A DNA stretch of 57,021 nt from Gemmatimonadota bacterium (GTDB taxonomy: Bacteria > Gemmatimonadota > Gemmatimonadetes > Gemmatimonadales > Gemmatimonadaceae), in assembly GCA_031127075.1 (NCBI GenBank), contig JARIFA010000009.1, forward strand, positions 1 through 57,021, given 5' to 3'. Positions 17,622 through 25,588 of this stretch are shown here, piece after piece. Positions within the stretch are counted from its first letter, which is position 1, and every line of letters starts with the position of its first letter. Both the position numbers and the translations under genes were made by a program. The notes under the pieces were generated by a model. It ran no database searches, was not told the DNA's origin, and saw only the letters and a list, made by a program, of their open reading frames with translations.

Positions 17622-17677
17622 GCATTCAGCATTCAGCATTCAGCATTCAGCATTCAGCATTCAGCCTCCAGCCTTCA
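17622..17677. repeat. Heptamer array before glutamine synthetase
   Basis: Six perfect tandem copies of GCATTCA (17622-17663) followed by GCCTCCA and GCCTTCA. It ends 15 bases before the start codon, and no clear Shine-Dalgarno sequence remains there. The unit is the complement of the TGAAGGC register found after the gene. Confidence 0.9.
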
Positions 17678-17692
17678 GTTCAGCCTCCGCTC

Positions 17693-19903
17693 ATGACCAC
17701 GCCTCGCTCCGACGCCCTCCGCGCCATCGCCACGCGCGCCCCGATCGTCCCCAAGGTCCCCGCGCTCGCGGAGCCGCCGATCCCGACCTCCGCCTACTTC
17801 GGCAGCAACACCTTCGGCGCGCGCCAGATGCGCGACAAGCTGCCCAAAGAGGTCTCGGCGAAGCTGACGGAGGCGATCCGGCTCGGGAAGAAGCTCGACC
17901 CCGCCATCGCGCCCGCCGTCGCGAGCGCGGTGAAGGATTGGGCGATCTCCCGCGGTGTGACCCACTTCTGCCACTGGTTCCAGCCGCAGACGGGGCTCAC
18001 CGCCGAGAAGCATGACGCCTTCCTCGCGCTGAACGGCGACGGCGCCGCCATCGAGAAGTTCACGGCCGAACAGCTCATCCAGTCGGAGCCCGACGCCTCC
18101 TCCTTCCCGTCGGGCGGCCTGCGCGCCACCTGGGAAGCGCGCGGCTACACGGCGTGGAACCCGGCCTCGCCGCTCTTCATCATGGAGGCCGCCGGCACGC
18201 GGACCCTCTGCATCCCCTCGGTCTTCATCGGCTACAACGGGGAGGCGCTCGACGAGGTCACGCCGCTCTTCCGCTCGAGCGAGGTCCTCTCCACCTCGGC
18301 GCGCGAGCTCCTCGACCTCATCGGCGACACCGGGGCGCTCCGCGTCTATACGACGATGGGCACCGAGCAGGAGTTCTTCGTCATCGACCGCACGCACTTC
18401 GCGATGCGCCCCGACCTCGTGATGGGCGGCCGGTCGCTCGTCGGCGCGCCGCCGCCGCGCGGCCAGCAGCTCGAGGACCACTACTTCGGCGGCATCCCCG
18501 AGCGCGTGCAGGCCTTCCTCGCCGAGGTGGAGCACGAGCTCTACAAGCTCGGCGTGCCGATCGTCACGCGGCACAACGAGGTCGCGCCCTGCCAGTTCGA
18601 GATGGCGCCGCAGTTTGAGGAGACGGACATCGCGACCGACCACAACCAGCTCGTGATGTCGGTCCTCAAGGACGTCGCGCTCCGGCACGGCCTCCAGGTC
18701 CTCCTGCACGAGAAGCCGTTCGCCGGCATCAACGGCTCCGGCAAGCATTGCAACTGGTCGCTCTCGATCGCGAGCGACAACGCGCTCAACGGGATCAACC
18801 TCCTCAAGCCCGGGAAGACACCGCACCAGAACGTGCGCTTCCTCCTCTTCCTCTCGGCCTTCCTGAAGGGCGTCTACAAGCACCAGGGGCTGCTGCGTGC
18901 CGGCATCGGGACGAGCGGCAACGAGCACCGGCTCGGCGCCAACGAGGCGCCGCCGGCGATCATCTCCGTCTTCATGGGGAACGCCCTCACGAAGATGATC
19001 GAGGACATCATCGCCGGCCGCGCCGGGACCAAGGCGGAGCAGGCGATGCTCGCGCTCGGCGTCGCGAAGCTTCCGGAGATCGAGCAGGACAACACCGACC
19101 GCAACCGCACCTCGCCGCTCGCCTTCACCGGCGCGAAGTTCGAGTTCCGCGCGGTCGGGTCCTCGCAGAGCATCGCCTTCCCGGTGATGACGCTCAACAC
19201 GGTGGTCGCCGAGGCGATCCGTGAGATCACCGCGGAGCTGAAGGCGGAGCTCGCGAAGGGCGGCTCGGTCGACGACGCGGCCTTCACGGTGGTGCGCAAG
19301 GCGTTCAAGGCCACGAGCGCGATCCGCTTCGAGGGGAACGGCTACAGCGAGGCGTGGGTGAAGGAGGCGAAGAAGCGCGGGCTCCTCAACCTCCGCCGCG
19401 CCCCGGAGGCGCTGGCGCAGATGACGACGAAGCCGGTGAAGACGCTCTTCACCTCGCTCGGCATCCTCACCGCCGAGGAACTCGAGAGCCGCTATCACGT
19501 GCGCGTCGAGCGCTACGTGAAGGACGTGCTCATCGAGATGGAGACGCTGGCCGAGATGCTCGACACGCAGATCCTCCCGGCGGCGTACGCCTACCTCGGC
19601 GCCCTCGCGCAGGGGGCGGCGCAGGCGAAGCAGGCCGGTATCAAGAGCATCCCGCAGAAGGCCGCCGCCGAGGCGACCGGGAAGCAGGTGGCGGCGCTGC
19701 AGGCCAAGACCGCCGCGCTCCACACCGCGATCACGCGGGCCCACGCGCTGCACGACGATGTCGCGAAGTGCGCGGCGTTCGTCACGAGCACCGGCGCCGA
19801 CGCGATGGCCGCCTGCCGCACGCTCTCGGATGCGCTCGAGGTCTCGATCGGCGATGCGTACTGGCCGCTGCCGCGGTACCGGGAGATGCTGTTCCCGGTC
19901 TGA
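17693..19903 (+). CDS. glnN: Glutamine synthetase, type III
   Basis: A 736-residue protein, the size of the large type III glutamine synthetases (GlnN), clearly longer than type I enzymes. Family marks include the N-terminal F-G-S-N-T-F-G, T-H-F-C-H-W-F-Q-P, the metal and ATP site in G-T-E-Q-E-F-F-V-I-D, R-H-N-E-V-A-P-C-Q-F-E-M-A-P, the glutamate site N-G-S-G-K-H-C-N-W-S, and N-R-T-S-P-L-A-F-T. It makes glutamine from glutamate, ammonia and ATP in the cytoplasm. The ATG at 17693 is used because similarity begins just after it. The gene stands alone between two inverted heptamer arrays, and no PII or ammonium-transporter gene is adjacent. Confidence 0.95.
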   Translation: MTTPRSDALRAIATRAPIVPKVPALAEPPIPTSAYFGSNTFGARQMRDKLPKEVSAKLTEAIRLGKKLDPAIAPAVASAVKDWAISRGVTHFCHWFQPQTGLTAEKHDAFLALNGDGAAIEKFTAEQLIQSEPDASSFPSGGLRATWEARGYTAWNPASPLFIMEAAGTRTLCIPSVFIGYNGEALDEVTPLFRSSEVLSTSARELLDLIGDTGALRVYTTMGTEQEFFVIDRTHFAMRPDLVMGGRSLVGAPPPRGQQLEDHYFGGIPERVQAFLAEVEHELYKLGVPIVTRHNEVAPCQFEMAPQFEETDIATDHNQLVMSVLKDVALRHGLQVLLHEKPFAGINGSGKHCNWSLSIASDNALNGINLLKPGKTPHQNVRFLLFLSAFLKGVYKHQGLLRAGIGTSGNEHRLGANEAPPAIISVFMGNALTKMIEDIIAGRAGTKAEQAMLALGVAKLPEIEQDNTDRNRTSPLAFTGAKFEFRAVGSSQSIAFPVMTLNTVVAEAIREITAELKAELAKGGSVDDAAFTVVRKAFKATSAIRFEGNGYSEAWVKEAKKRGLLNLRRAPEALAQMTTKPVKTLFTSLGILTAEELESRYHVRVERYVKDVLIEMETLAEMLDTQILPAAYAYLGALAQGAAQAKQAGIKSIPQKAAAEATGKQVAALQAKTAALHTAITRAHALHDDVAKCAAFVTSTGADAMAACRTLSDALEVSIGDAYWPLPRYREMLFPV

Positions 19904-19943
19904 GGCTCAAGGCTAAATGCTAAAGGCTGAAGGCTGAAGGCGA
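19903..19943. repeat. Heptamer array after glutamine synthetase
   Basis: Copies AGGCTCA, AGGCTAA, ATGCTAA, AGGCTGA, AGGCTGA, AGGCGAG in strict 7-base register begin at the last base of the stop codon. It is the same unit as at 782 and the reverse complement of the array in front of the gene. Confidence 0.8.
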
Positions 19944-20004
19944 GCAGTGGAACGCGGGGGGCGGGGCCGGATGGCTTCGCCCCCCGTGACTATTCTTCAG
20001 CCCT

Positions 20005-21270
20005 ATGGCACGCATCCTGATCGGCTGCTGGGGCTCCCACGGCGATATCGATCCCTCCATCGGGCTGGGCGTCGGACTCCGGCGCCGCGGCCACGACGTC
20101 ACCATCGCGACGATGTCGTATTTCGCGGACTACATCCGTGCCGCGGGACTCGACTTCCATCCGATCCGCCCCGACCTCAGTCCGACCGACACGAAAATCG
20201 TGCGCCTAGTGATGGACCGGTGGCGGGGGAGCGAGCACCTCCTCCGACAGATCATCGCGCCGGCGATCCCGCAGATGTACGAGGACCTCGAAGGTCCTGC
20301 CCGCGCCTCAGATCTCCTCATCAGCCACGCCCTCACGATGCCGCTCCCGCTTCTCGGCGAGCGCTACGGCATCCCGTGGGCGAGCACGGCGCTCGCACCG
20401 ATGATGTTCTTCTCCTCCACCGATGTGCCGATCTTCCCGCCGGCGCCGTGGCTCAAGTCGGTCGAGCGCGTCGCGCCCTGGGTGGGGCGCGCGCTGGCGC
20501 GGAGCGCGCGGGTCGCCTCGAAGGCCTGGCTCCAGCCGGTCACCGACCTCCGCCGCCAGCTCGGCCTCCCCGACGCCGGCTCACCGATGTTCGAGGGGCA
20601 GCACAGCCCGCATCTCGTGCTCGCGCTCTACTCGCGCGTCCTCGGCGAACCGCAGCCCGATTGGCCCGCCAACGTCGTCATCACGGGCCAGATGTTCCAC
20701 GATGCCGTGCACGGCGAGTCCCTGCCGCCCGCCGTCGCGCGCTTCCTCGACGACGGCCCGCCGCCCGTCCTCTTCACCCTCGGCTCCTCCGCGGTGCTCT
20801 CGCCGGGCCGATTCTGGGAGGAGAGCATCGCCGCCACGCAGCGACTCGGCGGGCGCGCCTTGCTGCTCGTCGGACCGGAGAACCGCGCGATGCTCGACGC
20901 CACGCTCCCGCCCGGCTGCCTCGCCGTCGAGCGCGCCCCGCACTCGCTCGTGATGCCGCGCGCGGCGGCGGTGGTCCAGCAGTGCGGCGTCGGCACGCTG
21001 ACCTTTGCGATGCGCGCCGGCGTACCGATCCTCGCGGTGCCCTTCGCCAACGACCAGCCCGACAACGCCTACCGGGCCGCGCGGCTCGGGGTGGCGCGCA
21101 TCGTCACGCCGAACCGGTACCGCGCGCGGCGGGTCGCGGCCGAGCTCGACGCGCTCGCGCACGACCCGGCGGTGCGGACGGCGGTGGCCGACGTGGCCAC
21201 ACGCGTCCGCGCGGAGGGCGGGGTGGAACTGGCCTGCGACGCGTTGGAGTCCCGCTTCGGGCTCCGCTAG
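20005..21270 (+). CDS. GT1-family glycosyltransferase (UDP-glycosyl/rhamnosyl-transferase-like)
   Basis: A 421-residue GT-B fold protein. The N-terminus [15 protein letters not shown] is the acceptor-domain start of the MGT/sterol-glucosyltransferase group. The C-terminal donor site reads [17 protein letters not shown], later [11 protein letters not shown]. The usual H-H-G-G-x-G-T is here Q-Q-C-G-V-G-T, so the diphosphate-contacting His is replaced. Substrates could be a lipid, polyketide or carotenoid. Gemmatimonas species are known to make a rhamnosylated carotenoid, so such a role is possible but unproven. It converges on hemL; the two stop codons share the sequence CTAG. Confidence 0.8.
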   Translation: MARILIGCWGSHGDIDPSIGLGVGLRRRGHDVTIATMSYFADYIRAAGLDFHPIRPDLSPTDTKIVRLVMDRWRGSEHLLRQIIAPAIPQMYEDLEGPARASDLLISHALTMPLPLLGERYGIPWASTALAPMMFFSSTDVPIFPPAPWLKSVERVAPWVGRALARSARVASKAWLQPVTDLRRQLGLPDAGSPMFEGQHSPHLVLALYSRVLGEPQPDWPANVVITGQMFHDAVHGESLPPAVARFLDDGPPPVLFTLGSSAVLSPGRFWEESIAATQRLGGRALLLVGPENRAMLDATLPPGCLAVERAPHSLVMPRAAAVVQQCGVGTLTFAMRAGVPILAVPFANDQPDNAYRAARLGVARIVTPNRYRARRVAAELDALAHDPAVRTAVADVATRVRAEGGVELACDALESRFGLR

Positions 21271-22565
21271 ACGTCGCAGCGCCGGAGCGCGTCCTCCACC
21301 TGATCCATCACCTCGTCGTTGTGCATCACCGAGGTGAACCCCGCCTCGAACTGCGACGGCGCGAGGTACACCCCCTCGCGCAACAGCTCGTGGAAGACGT
21401 GCGCATACCGCGCGGTGTCGGCGGTCTTCGCCGTCGCGTAGTCCACGACCGGCGTCGAGGTGAAGAACGAGCCCCACATCGTGCCGGCGCGCGTCGCCTG
21501 GAACGGGAGCTCCCGGTCGGCGGCCCAGTCGGTCAGCAGGCGCACGAGCCGCGCCGCCGCGCTCTCCGCGCGTGCGAACATCCCGGGGCGCGTGAGCACA
21601 TCGAGCGTCGTGATCCCCGCCGCCATCGCGACGGGATTCCCGCTCAACGTCCCGGCCTGATACATCGTCCCCGCGGGCGCGACCATCTCCATCAGGTCGC
21701 GCCGACCACCATAGGCGCCCACCGGCATCCCGCCGCCGATGACCTTGCCAAGCGTGGTGAGGTCGGGCGTCACGCCATAGTGCGCCTGCGCGCCGCCGAG
21801 CGAGACACGGAAGCCGGTCATCACCTCGTCGAAGATCAGCACGATCCCCCGCGCGGTGCAGAGCGCGCGGAGCCCCTCGAGGAAGCCGGGCTGCGGCAGG
21901 ATGAAGCCGGCGTTCCCCACCACCGGCTCGACGATCACCGCGGCGACCGTGCCGGCGTGCGCGTCGAGGAGCTGGGTCACCGCGTCCAGATCGTTGTACG
22001 GCGCGGTCAGCGTGTCGGCCGCGGTCCCGGGCGTCACGCCCGGGGAATCGGGGAGGCCGAGCGTCGCGACGCCGGAGCCGGCCTGCACGAGGAACGCATC
22101 GCCGTGGCCGTGATAGCAGCCGGAGAACTTGAGGAGCTTGGCGCGGCCGGTCGCAGCGCGCGCGAGCCGCACGGCACTCATCGTGGCTTCGGTTCCGCTC
22201 GACACGAATCGCACCATCTCCATCGACGGCACCATCCGCACGATCCGCTCGGCCAGGTCCGCCTCGAGCGCGCAGGGCGCGCCGAAGCTCATCCCGTCGA
22301 CGACCTGCTTCCGCACCGCCTCCACGACCTCGGGGTGCGCGTGCCCGAGGATCATCGGCCCCCACGAGAGCACGAAGTCCACGTAGCGATGCCCGTCCGC
22401 ATCCCACAGGTACGGGCCCTGCGCGCGCGAGATGAAGCGCGGCGTCCCACCGACCGACCGGAAGGCGCGCACGGGGCTGCTCACCCCGCCCGGCATCAGG
22501 GTCTTCGCGCGGGCGAAGAGCGCTTCCGACCGCGAGGTCGGGGGCGCGTCACTGGGCTGGATCAT
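21267..22565 (-). CDS. hemL: Glutamate-1-semialdehyde 2,1-aminomutase
   Basis: A 432-residue class III aminotransferase-fold enzyme that turns glutamate-1-semialdehyde into 5-aminolevulinate, the second C5-pathway step. Marks: [12 protein letters not shown] near the start, [23 protein letters not shown], and the PLP lysine in [16 protein letters not shown]. The ATG at 22565 overlaps the hemB stop (ATGA) and has GGCGGA in front; longer readings intrude into hemB. It is the last gene of hemC-hemD-hemB-hemL. The matching first-step gene, hemA, is in the other minus-strand operon. Confidence 0.96.
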   Translation of the reverse strand: MIQPSDAPPTSRSEALFARAKTLMPGGVSSPVRAFRSVGGTPRFISRAQGPYLWDADGHRYVDFVLSWGPMILGHAHPEVVEAVRKQVVDGMSFGAPCALEADLAERIVRMVPSMEMVRFVSSGTEATMSAVRLARAATGRAKLLKFSGCYHGHGDAFLVQAGSGVATLGLPDSPGVTPGTAADTLTAPYNDLDAVTQLLDAHAGTVAAVIVEPVVGNAGFILPQPGFLEGLRALCTARGIVLIFDEVMTGFRVSLGGAQAHYGVTPDLTTLGKVIGGGMPVGAYGGRRDLMEMVAPAGTMYQAGTLSGNPVAMAAGITTLDVLTRPGMFARAESAAARLVRLLTDWAADRELPFQATRAGTMWGSFFTSTPVVDYATAKTADTARYAHVFHELLREGVYLAPSQFEAGFTSVMHNDEVMDQVEDALRRCDV

Positions 22566-23572
22566 TCCGCCGTGGACAGCCATCGGGCGGCCTCCTTCGC
22601 ATAGTAGGTGATCACCTGGTCGGCGCCCGCACGGCGGATCGCCACGAGCGATTCGAGTGCGGCGCGCCGCTCGTCGAGCCATCCCCGCTCGGCGGCGGCC
22701 TTCAGCATCGCATACTCCCCGCTCACCTGGTACGCGACGAGCGGATGCGGGAACCGGTCGCGCACCTGCCGGATGATGTCGAGCGCCGAGCCCGCCGGCT
22801 TCACCATCAGGAGGTCAGCGCCTTCGTCCACGTCGATCTGCACCTCGACCAGCGCTTCGCGCGCGTTCGCGGGGTCCATCTGGTATGCCCGCCGGTCGCC
22901 GAACGACGGCGTGCTCTCCGCTGCGCCACGGAACGGGCCGTAGAACGCCGAGGCGTGCTTCGCGGCATAACTCAGGATCGGCGTGTCGAGGAACCCCGCG
23001 TCGTCGAGCGCGGTGCGGATCGCCGCTATCTGGCCGTCCATCATCGCACTCGGCGCGACGAGGTCCGCGCCGGCGCGCGCGTAGCAGACCGCGGCGGCGC
23101 CCAGCAGCGGCAGGGTCTCGTCATTCACCACCACGCCCGACGCATCCCGAACGATCCCGCAGTGCCCGTGCGCGGTGTACTCGCAGAGGCAGACATCCGC
23201 GATCACCACGAGCGACGGGTCGAGACGCTTGAGCTCGGCGATCGCCTGCGGCACCGGACCGTCGGGGTCCCACGCGCCCGTCCCCTCGTCGTCTTTCCGG
23301 CGCGGGATCCCGAAGAGGAGGACGCTGCGGATGCCGAGCGCGCGGATCTCCCGGACCTCGGTGGCGAGGCGATCGACGGAGAGCTGCGCGTGCCCCGGCA
23401 TCGTCTCGATCGGCTTCGCGACGCCGGTGCCCTCGACGATGAAGAGCGGATGGATCAGGTGCCCCGCCTCGAGCGACGTCTCGCGCACGAAGGCGCGTAG
23501 CGCCTCGGTGCGGCGCGTGCGCCGCGGACGGCGCGCGTCGGGCAGGACGGTGGGGAGCAGGGTGTCGAGCAT
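22562..23572 (-). CDS. hemB: Delta-aminolevulinic acid dehydratase (porphobilinogen synthase)
   Basis: A 336-residue enzyme that condenses two 5-aminolevulinate molecules to porphobilinogen. The cysteine cluster [14 protein letters not shown] supplies three zinc ligands, so this is the zinc-dependent type. Active-site lysines appear in [14 protein letters not shown] and L-M-V-K-P-A. It starts at ATG 23572 (a GTG one codon earlier is possible), 15 bases after the hemD stop, and overlaps hemL by four bases. Confidence 0.96.
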   Translation of the reverse strand: MLDTLLPTVLPDARRPRRTRRTEALRAFVRETSLEAGHLIHPLFIVEGTGVAKPIETMPGHAQLSVDRLATEVREIRALGIRSVLLFGIPRRKDDEGTGAWDPDGPVPQAIAELKRLDPSLVVIADVCLCEYTAHGHCGIVRDASGVVVNDETLPLLGAAAVCYARAGADLVAPSAMMDGQIAAIRTALDDAGFLDTPILSYAAKHASAFYGPFRGAAESTPSFGDRRAYQMDPANAREALVEVQIDVDEGADLLMVKPAGSALDIIRQVRDRFPHPLVAYQVSGEYAMLKAAAERGWLDERRAALESLVAIRRAGADQVITYYAKEAARWLSTAE

Positions 23573-23587
23573 CACGGCCTCCGGGGG

Positions 23588-24379
23588 TCAGACGGCGACG
23601 GAACGGGTGGCACAGCAGCGGAGCAGGGCATCGATGAGGCCCGCGTCATCGTGGCTCGCCGCCACCGCGTCCACGGGGAGACCGCAGTCGCGCGCCGCCG
23701 CAGCGGTCACGGGCCCGATGCAGACGATGAGCGGCCGGGTGACGGGATCGAGGTCGGCCACCGCGATCCCCGCGGCGGTGAGCCCGTCGACGACGTGGCG
23801 GACGGTGGACCCGCTGGTGAAGGTGATCGCGTCGACGTGCCCGTCGCGCAGGATCTCCGCGACGCCGAGCGAGCCGGCGTCGGAGACGGTCCGGTACGCC
23901 ACCGGCGCGACGACGGTCGCGCCGCGCGCGGCGAGCGCGTCGATGAGCGCTGGACCCGCGAGATCCCCGTGCGGCCACAGCACGCGGTCCCCCGCGGTGA
24001 CCGGGAGTTCGCGGCCGAGCGCGTCAGCCACCGCCTGCGAGGGGGTGAAGGCGACGGCGAGGCCGGCGGCGCGCAGCGCGACGGCGGTCGAAGTCCCCAC
24101 CGCGGCGACCCGCAGCGTCTCGGGCCACGTCGCGTCGGGTCCGCGCGCCGCGAGGATCGCGTGCACGGCGTTCGCGCTCGTGCAGACCAGCCAGTCGATC
24201 TCCTCGAGGCGCTCGAGTGCGGCCGTGAGCGGCTGCGGATCCTCCGGCGGCAGGATACGGATCGCCGGCGCGGCGATCGGCGTGGCCCCGAGGGCGCGCA
24301 ACGCGTCGAGCAGCGCGGCGCCCTGCGCGGCGGCGCGCGTCACGACGATGCAGCGGCCCTCGAGCATCCGCTCAGGCAT
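23588..24379 (-). CDS. hemD: Uroporphyrinogen-III synthase
   Basis: A 263-residue protein of the poorly conserved HemD family, which closes and inverts ring D of hydroxymethylbilane to give uroporphyrinogen III. The sequence has the two-lobed Rossmann-like pattern: G-R-C-I-V-V-T-R at the start, D-W-L-V-C-T-S-A-N-A-V in the first lobe, and D-A-I-T-F-T-S-G-S-T-V and P-L-I-V-C-I-G-P-V-T-A in the second. Position directly after hemC, overlapping its stop by eight bases, supports the call. A second ATG four codons in is an alternative start. Confidence 0.92.
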   Translation of the reverse strand: MPERMLEGRCIVVTRAAAQGAALLDALRALGATPIAAPAIRILPPEDPQPLTAALERLEEIDWLVCTSANAVHAILAARGPDATWPETLRVAAVGTSTAVALRAAGLAVAFTPSQAVADALGRELPVTAGDRVLWPHGDLAGPALIDALAARGATVVAPVAYRTVSDAGSLGVAEILRDGHVDAITFTSGSTVRHVVDGLTAAGIAVADLDPVTRPLIVCIGPVTAAAARDCGLPVDAVAASHDDAGLIDALLRCCATRSVAV

Positions 24380-25316
24380 GCGAGGTCCCTGCGGCGAGCG
24401 CTTCGGCGAGCAGCGTCGCGCCGCCGGAGCCGACGAGCGCATCGGCGGTCGCGCGACCGATCGCGATGGCGTCATCGACCGCACCAGCGCGGTGCACGCG
24501 CACCAGCCGCCCATCCGGCGCGCCGACGAGCGCGGTCATCGTGAGCGTGTCGCCGGTGATGGTCGCGAACCCGGCGAGCGGCGCGTTGCACCCGGCGCCC
24601 ATCGCGGCGAGGAAGGCGCGTTCCGCCTCCGCGCACCGACGGCTCGGGAGATGGTCAAGGGCGGCACAGAGCGCCTGGGCCTCCGTGTCCTCCGCGTGCG
24701 TCTCCACGGCGAGGATCCCCTGCGCGACGGCGGGGAGCATGCGGTCGGGGTCGAGGTACTCGGTGACCACGCCGTCCCATCCCAGTCGCGCGAGCCCCGC
24801 CGCGGCGAGGACGATCGCGTCGTAGTCGCCACGATCGAGCTTGGCGAGACGCGTGTCGACGTTGCCGCGGATGTCGAGACAGACGAGGTCGGGGCGCAAT
24901 GCCTTCAGCTGGCAGGCGCGCCGCGGGCTGCTCGTCCCCACGCGGGCCCCGTGCGGGAGCGCGGTGAGCGGCCCTGCCTTCGAGATCAGGGCGTCCCTCG
25001 GGTCAGCGCGCTCGGTGTAGGCGGCGATGGTGAAGGCGTCGCCCAAGGTGGACGGGAGATCCTTCGCCGAATGCACCGCGAGCCGGATACGGCGTGCCCG
25101 GAGTGCTTCTTCGATCTCCGCGACGAAGAGCGAGTTGCGCCCGATCGCGGCGAGGGGGCGATCCTGGATCTCATCGCCCCGCGTGCTGATGCGCTCGAGG
25201 GTGATGGCGAGTCCCGGGCGCTCGGCGAGGAGCCGGTCCCGGATGTGGTTCGACTGCCAGAGCGCGAGCTGACTCGCGCGGGTCCCGATCACGAACGTGC
25301 CGTCTGTGGTCACCAT
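24372..25316 (-). CDS. hemC: Porphobilinogen deaminase (hydroxymethylbilane synthase)
   Basis: A 314-residue enzyme that links four porphobilinogens into hydroxymethylbilane. It begins F-V-I-G-T-R-A-S-Q-L-A-L-W-Q, has H-S-A-K-D-L-P in the active site, R-R-A-C-Q-L, and the dipyrromethane-cofactor Cys in M-G-A-G-C-N-A-P-L-A. The start at 25316 follows GGAGGTGG and is where family similarity starts. It is the first gene of hemC-D-B-L and is read away from the phytochrome-like gene; a promoter-like element lies about 100 bases upstream. Confidence 0.96.
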   Translation of the reverse strand: MVTTDGTFVIGTRASQLALWQSNHIRDRLLAERPGLAITLERISTRGDEIQDRPLAAIGRNSLFVAEIEEALRARRIRLAVHSAKDLPSTLGDAFTIAAYTERADPRDALISKAGPLTALPHGARVGTSSPRRACQLKALRPDLVCLDIRGNVDTRLAKLDRGDYDAIVLAAAGLARLGWDGVVTEYLDPDRMLPAVAQGILAVETHAEDTEAQALCAALDHLPSRRCAEAERAFLAAMGAGCNAPLAGFATITGDTLTMTALVGAPDGRLVRVHRAGAVDDAIAIGRATADALVGSGGATLLAEALAAGTSHA

Positions 25317-25415
25317 CCACCTCCACCCAGCAGGGCGGACGTCCCGGGACCTCGGCGCCCGGGGGGGTGCGCCCTGTGCGTCAGCCATCAAGCCCCAAGG
25401 GGGGCCTCCGGGCCG

Positions 25416-25444
25416 AAGATACGGCCCCACTGGCGATTTGTCAC
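25416..25444 (-). promoter_or_regulatory. Probable sigma-70-type promoter of hemC-D-B-L
   Basis: Read on the minus strand: GTGACA (25444-25439), 17 bases, TATCTT (25421-25416). The expected transcript start is near 25409, giving a leader of about 90 bases before hemC. A perfect 18-base palindrome sits ten bases upstream of the -35 box. Confidence 0.5.
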
Positions 25445-25454
25445 GACCTCCTGT

Positions 25455-25492
25455 CGTCAGGGAACCCTGACGGGTCGGTCCAAATTCGGACC
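25455..25492. promoter_or_regulatory. Two dyads in the hemC / phytochrome-like divergent gap
   Basis: CGTCAGGG-AA-CCCTGACG (25455-25472) is a perfect palindrome; GGTCC-AAATTC-GGACC (25477-25481 with 25488-25492) follows four bases later. They lie between the hemC promoter and a TATATA (25526-25531) that may be the -10 box for the phytochrome-like gene. They do not match the PpsR, FNR or LexA consensus. Reading them as operators is inference. Confidence 0.55.
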
Positions 25493-25588
25493 ACTTTTCC
25501 TAATGCAATCTTCCGGTCCGGGTGCTATATAGGTGGTGCGATGCCCCTTCCGGGGCGCCGTGGCTGACCCCCCGCAGCCCCTGTCGGA

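Noticed and set aside
17622-17677. Tandem repeats considered as a CRISPR array
   Set aside because: Units are seven bases with no spacers and there are no cas genes; a simple tandem repeat.
17675-19753. 692-codon minus-strand frame over glutamine synthetase
   Set aside because: Low-complexity Arg/Leu/Glu product opposite a gene of certain identity.
25455-25492. Dyads in the hemC gap taken as PpsR sites
   Set aside because: Arms and spacing do not fit TGT-N12-ACA; no register gives TGT and ACA at the right distance.
25541-25567. Eight-codon leader peptide (ATG to TGA) just before the phytochrome-like gene
   Set aside because: It is in frame with the main gene but stops early, has no run of any regulatory amino acid and no attenuator stem; chance is enough to explain it.
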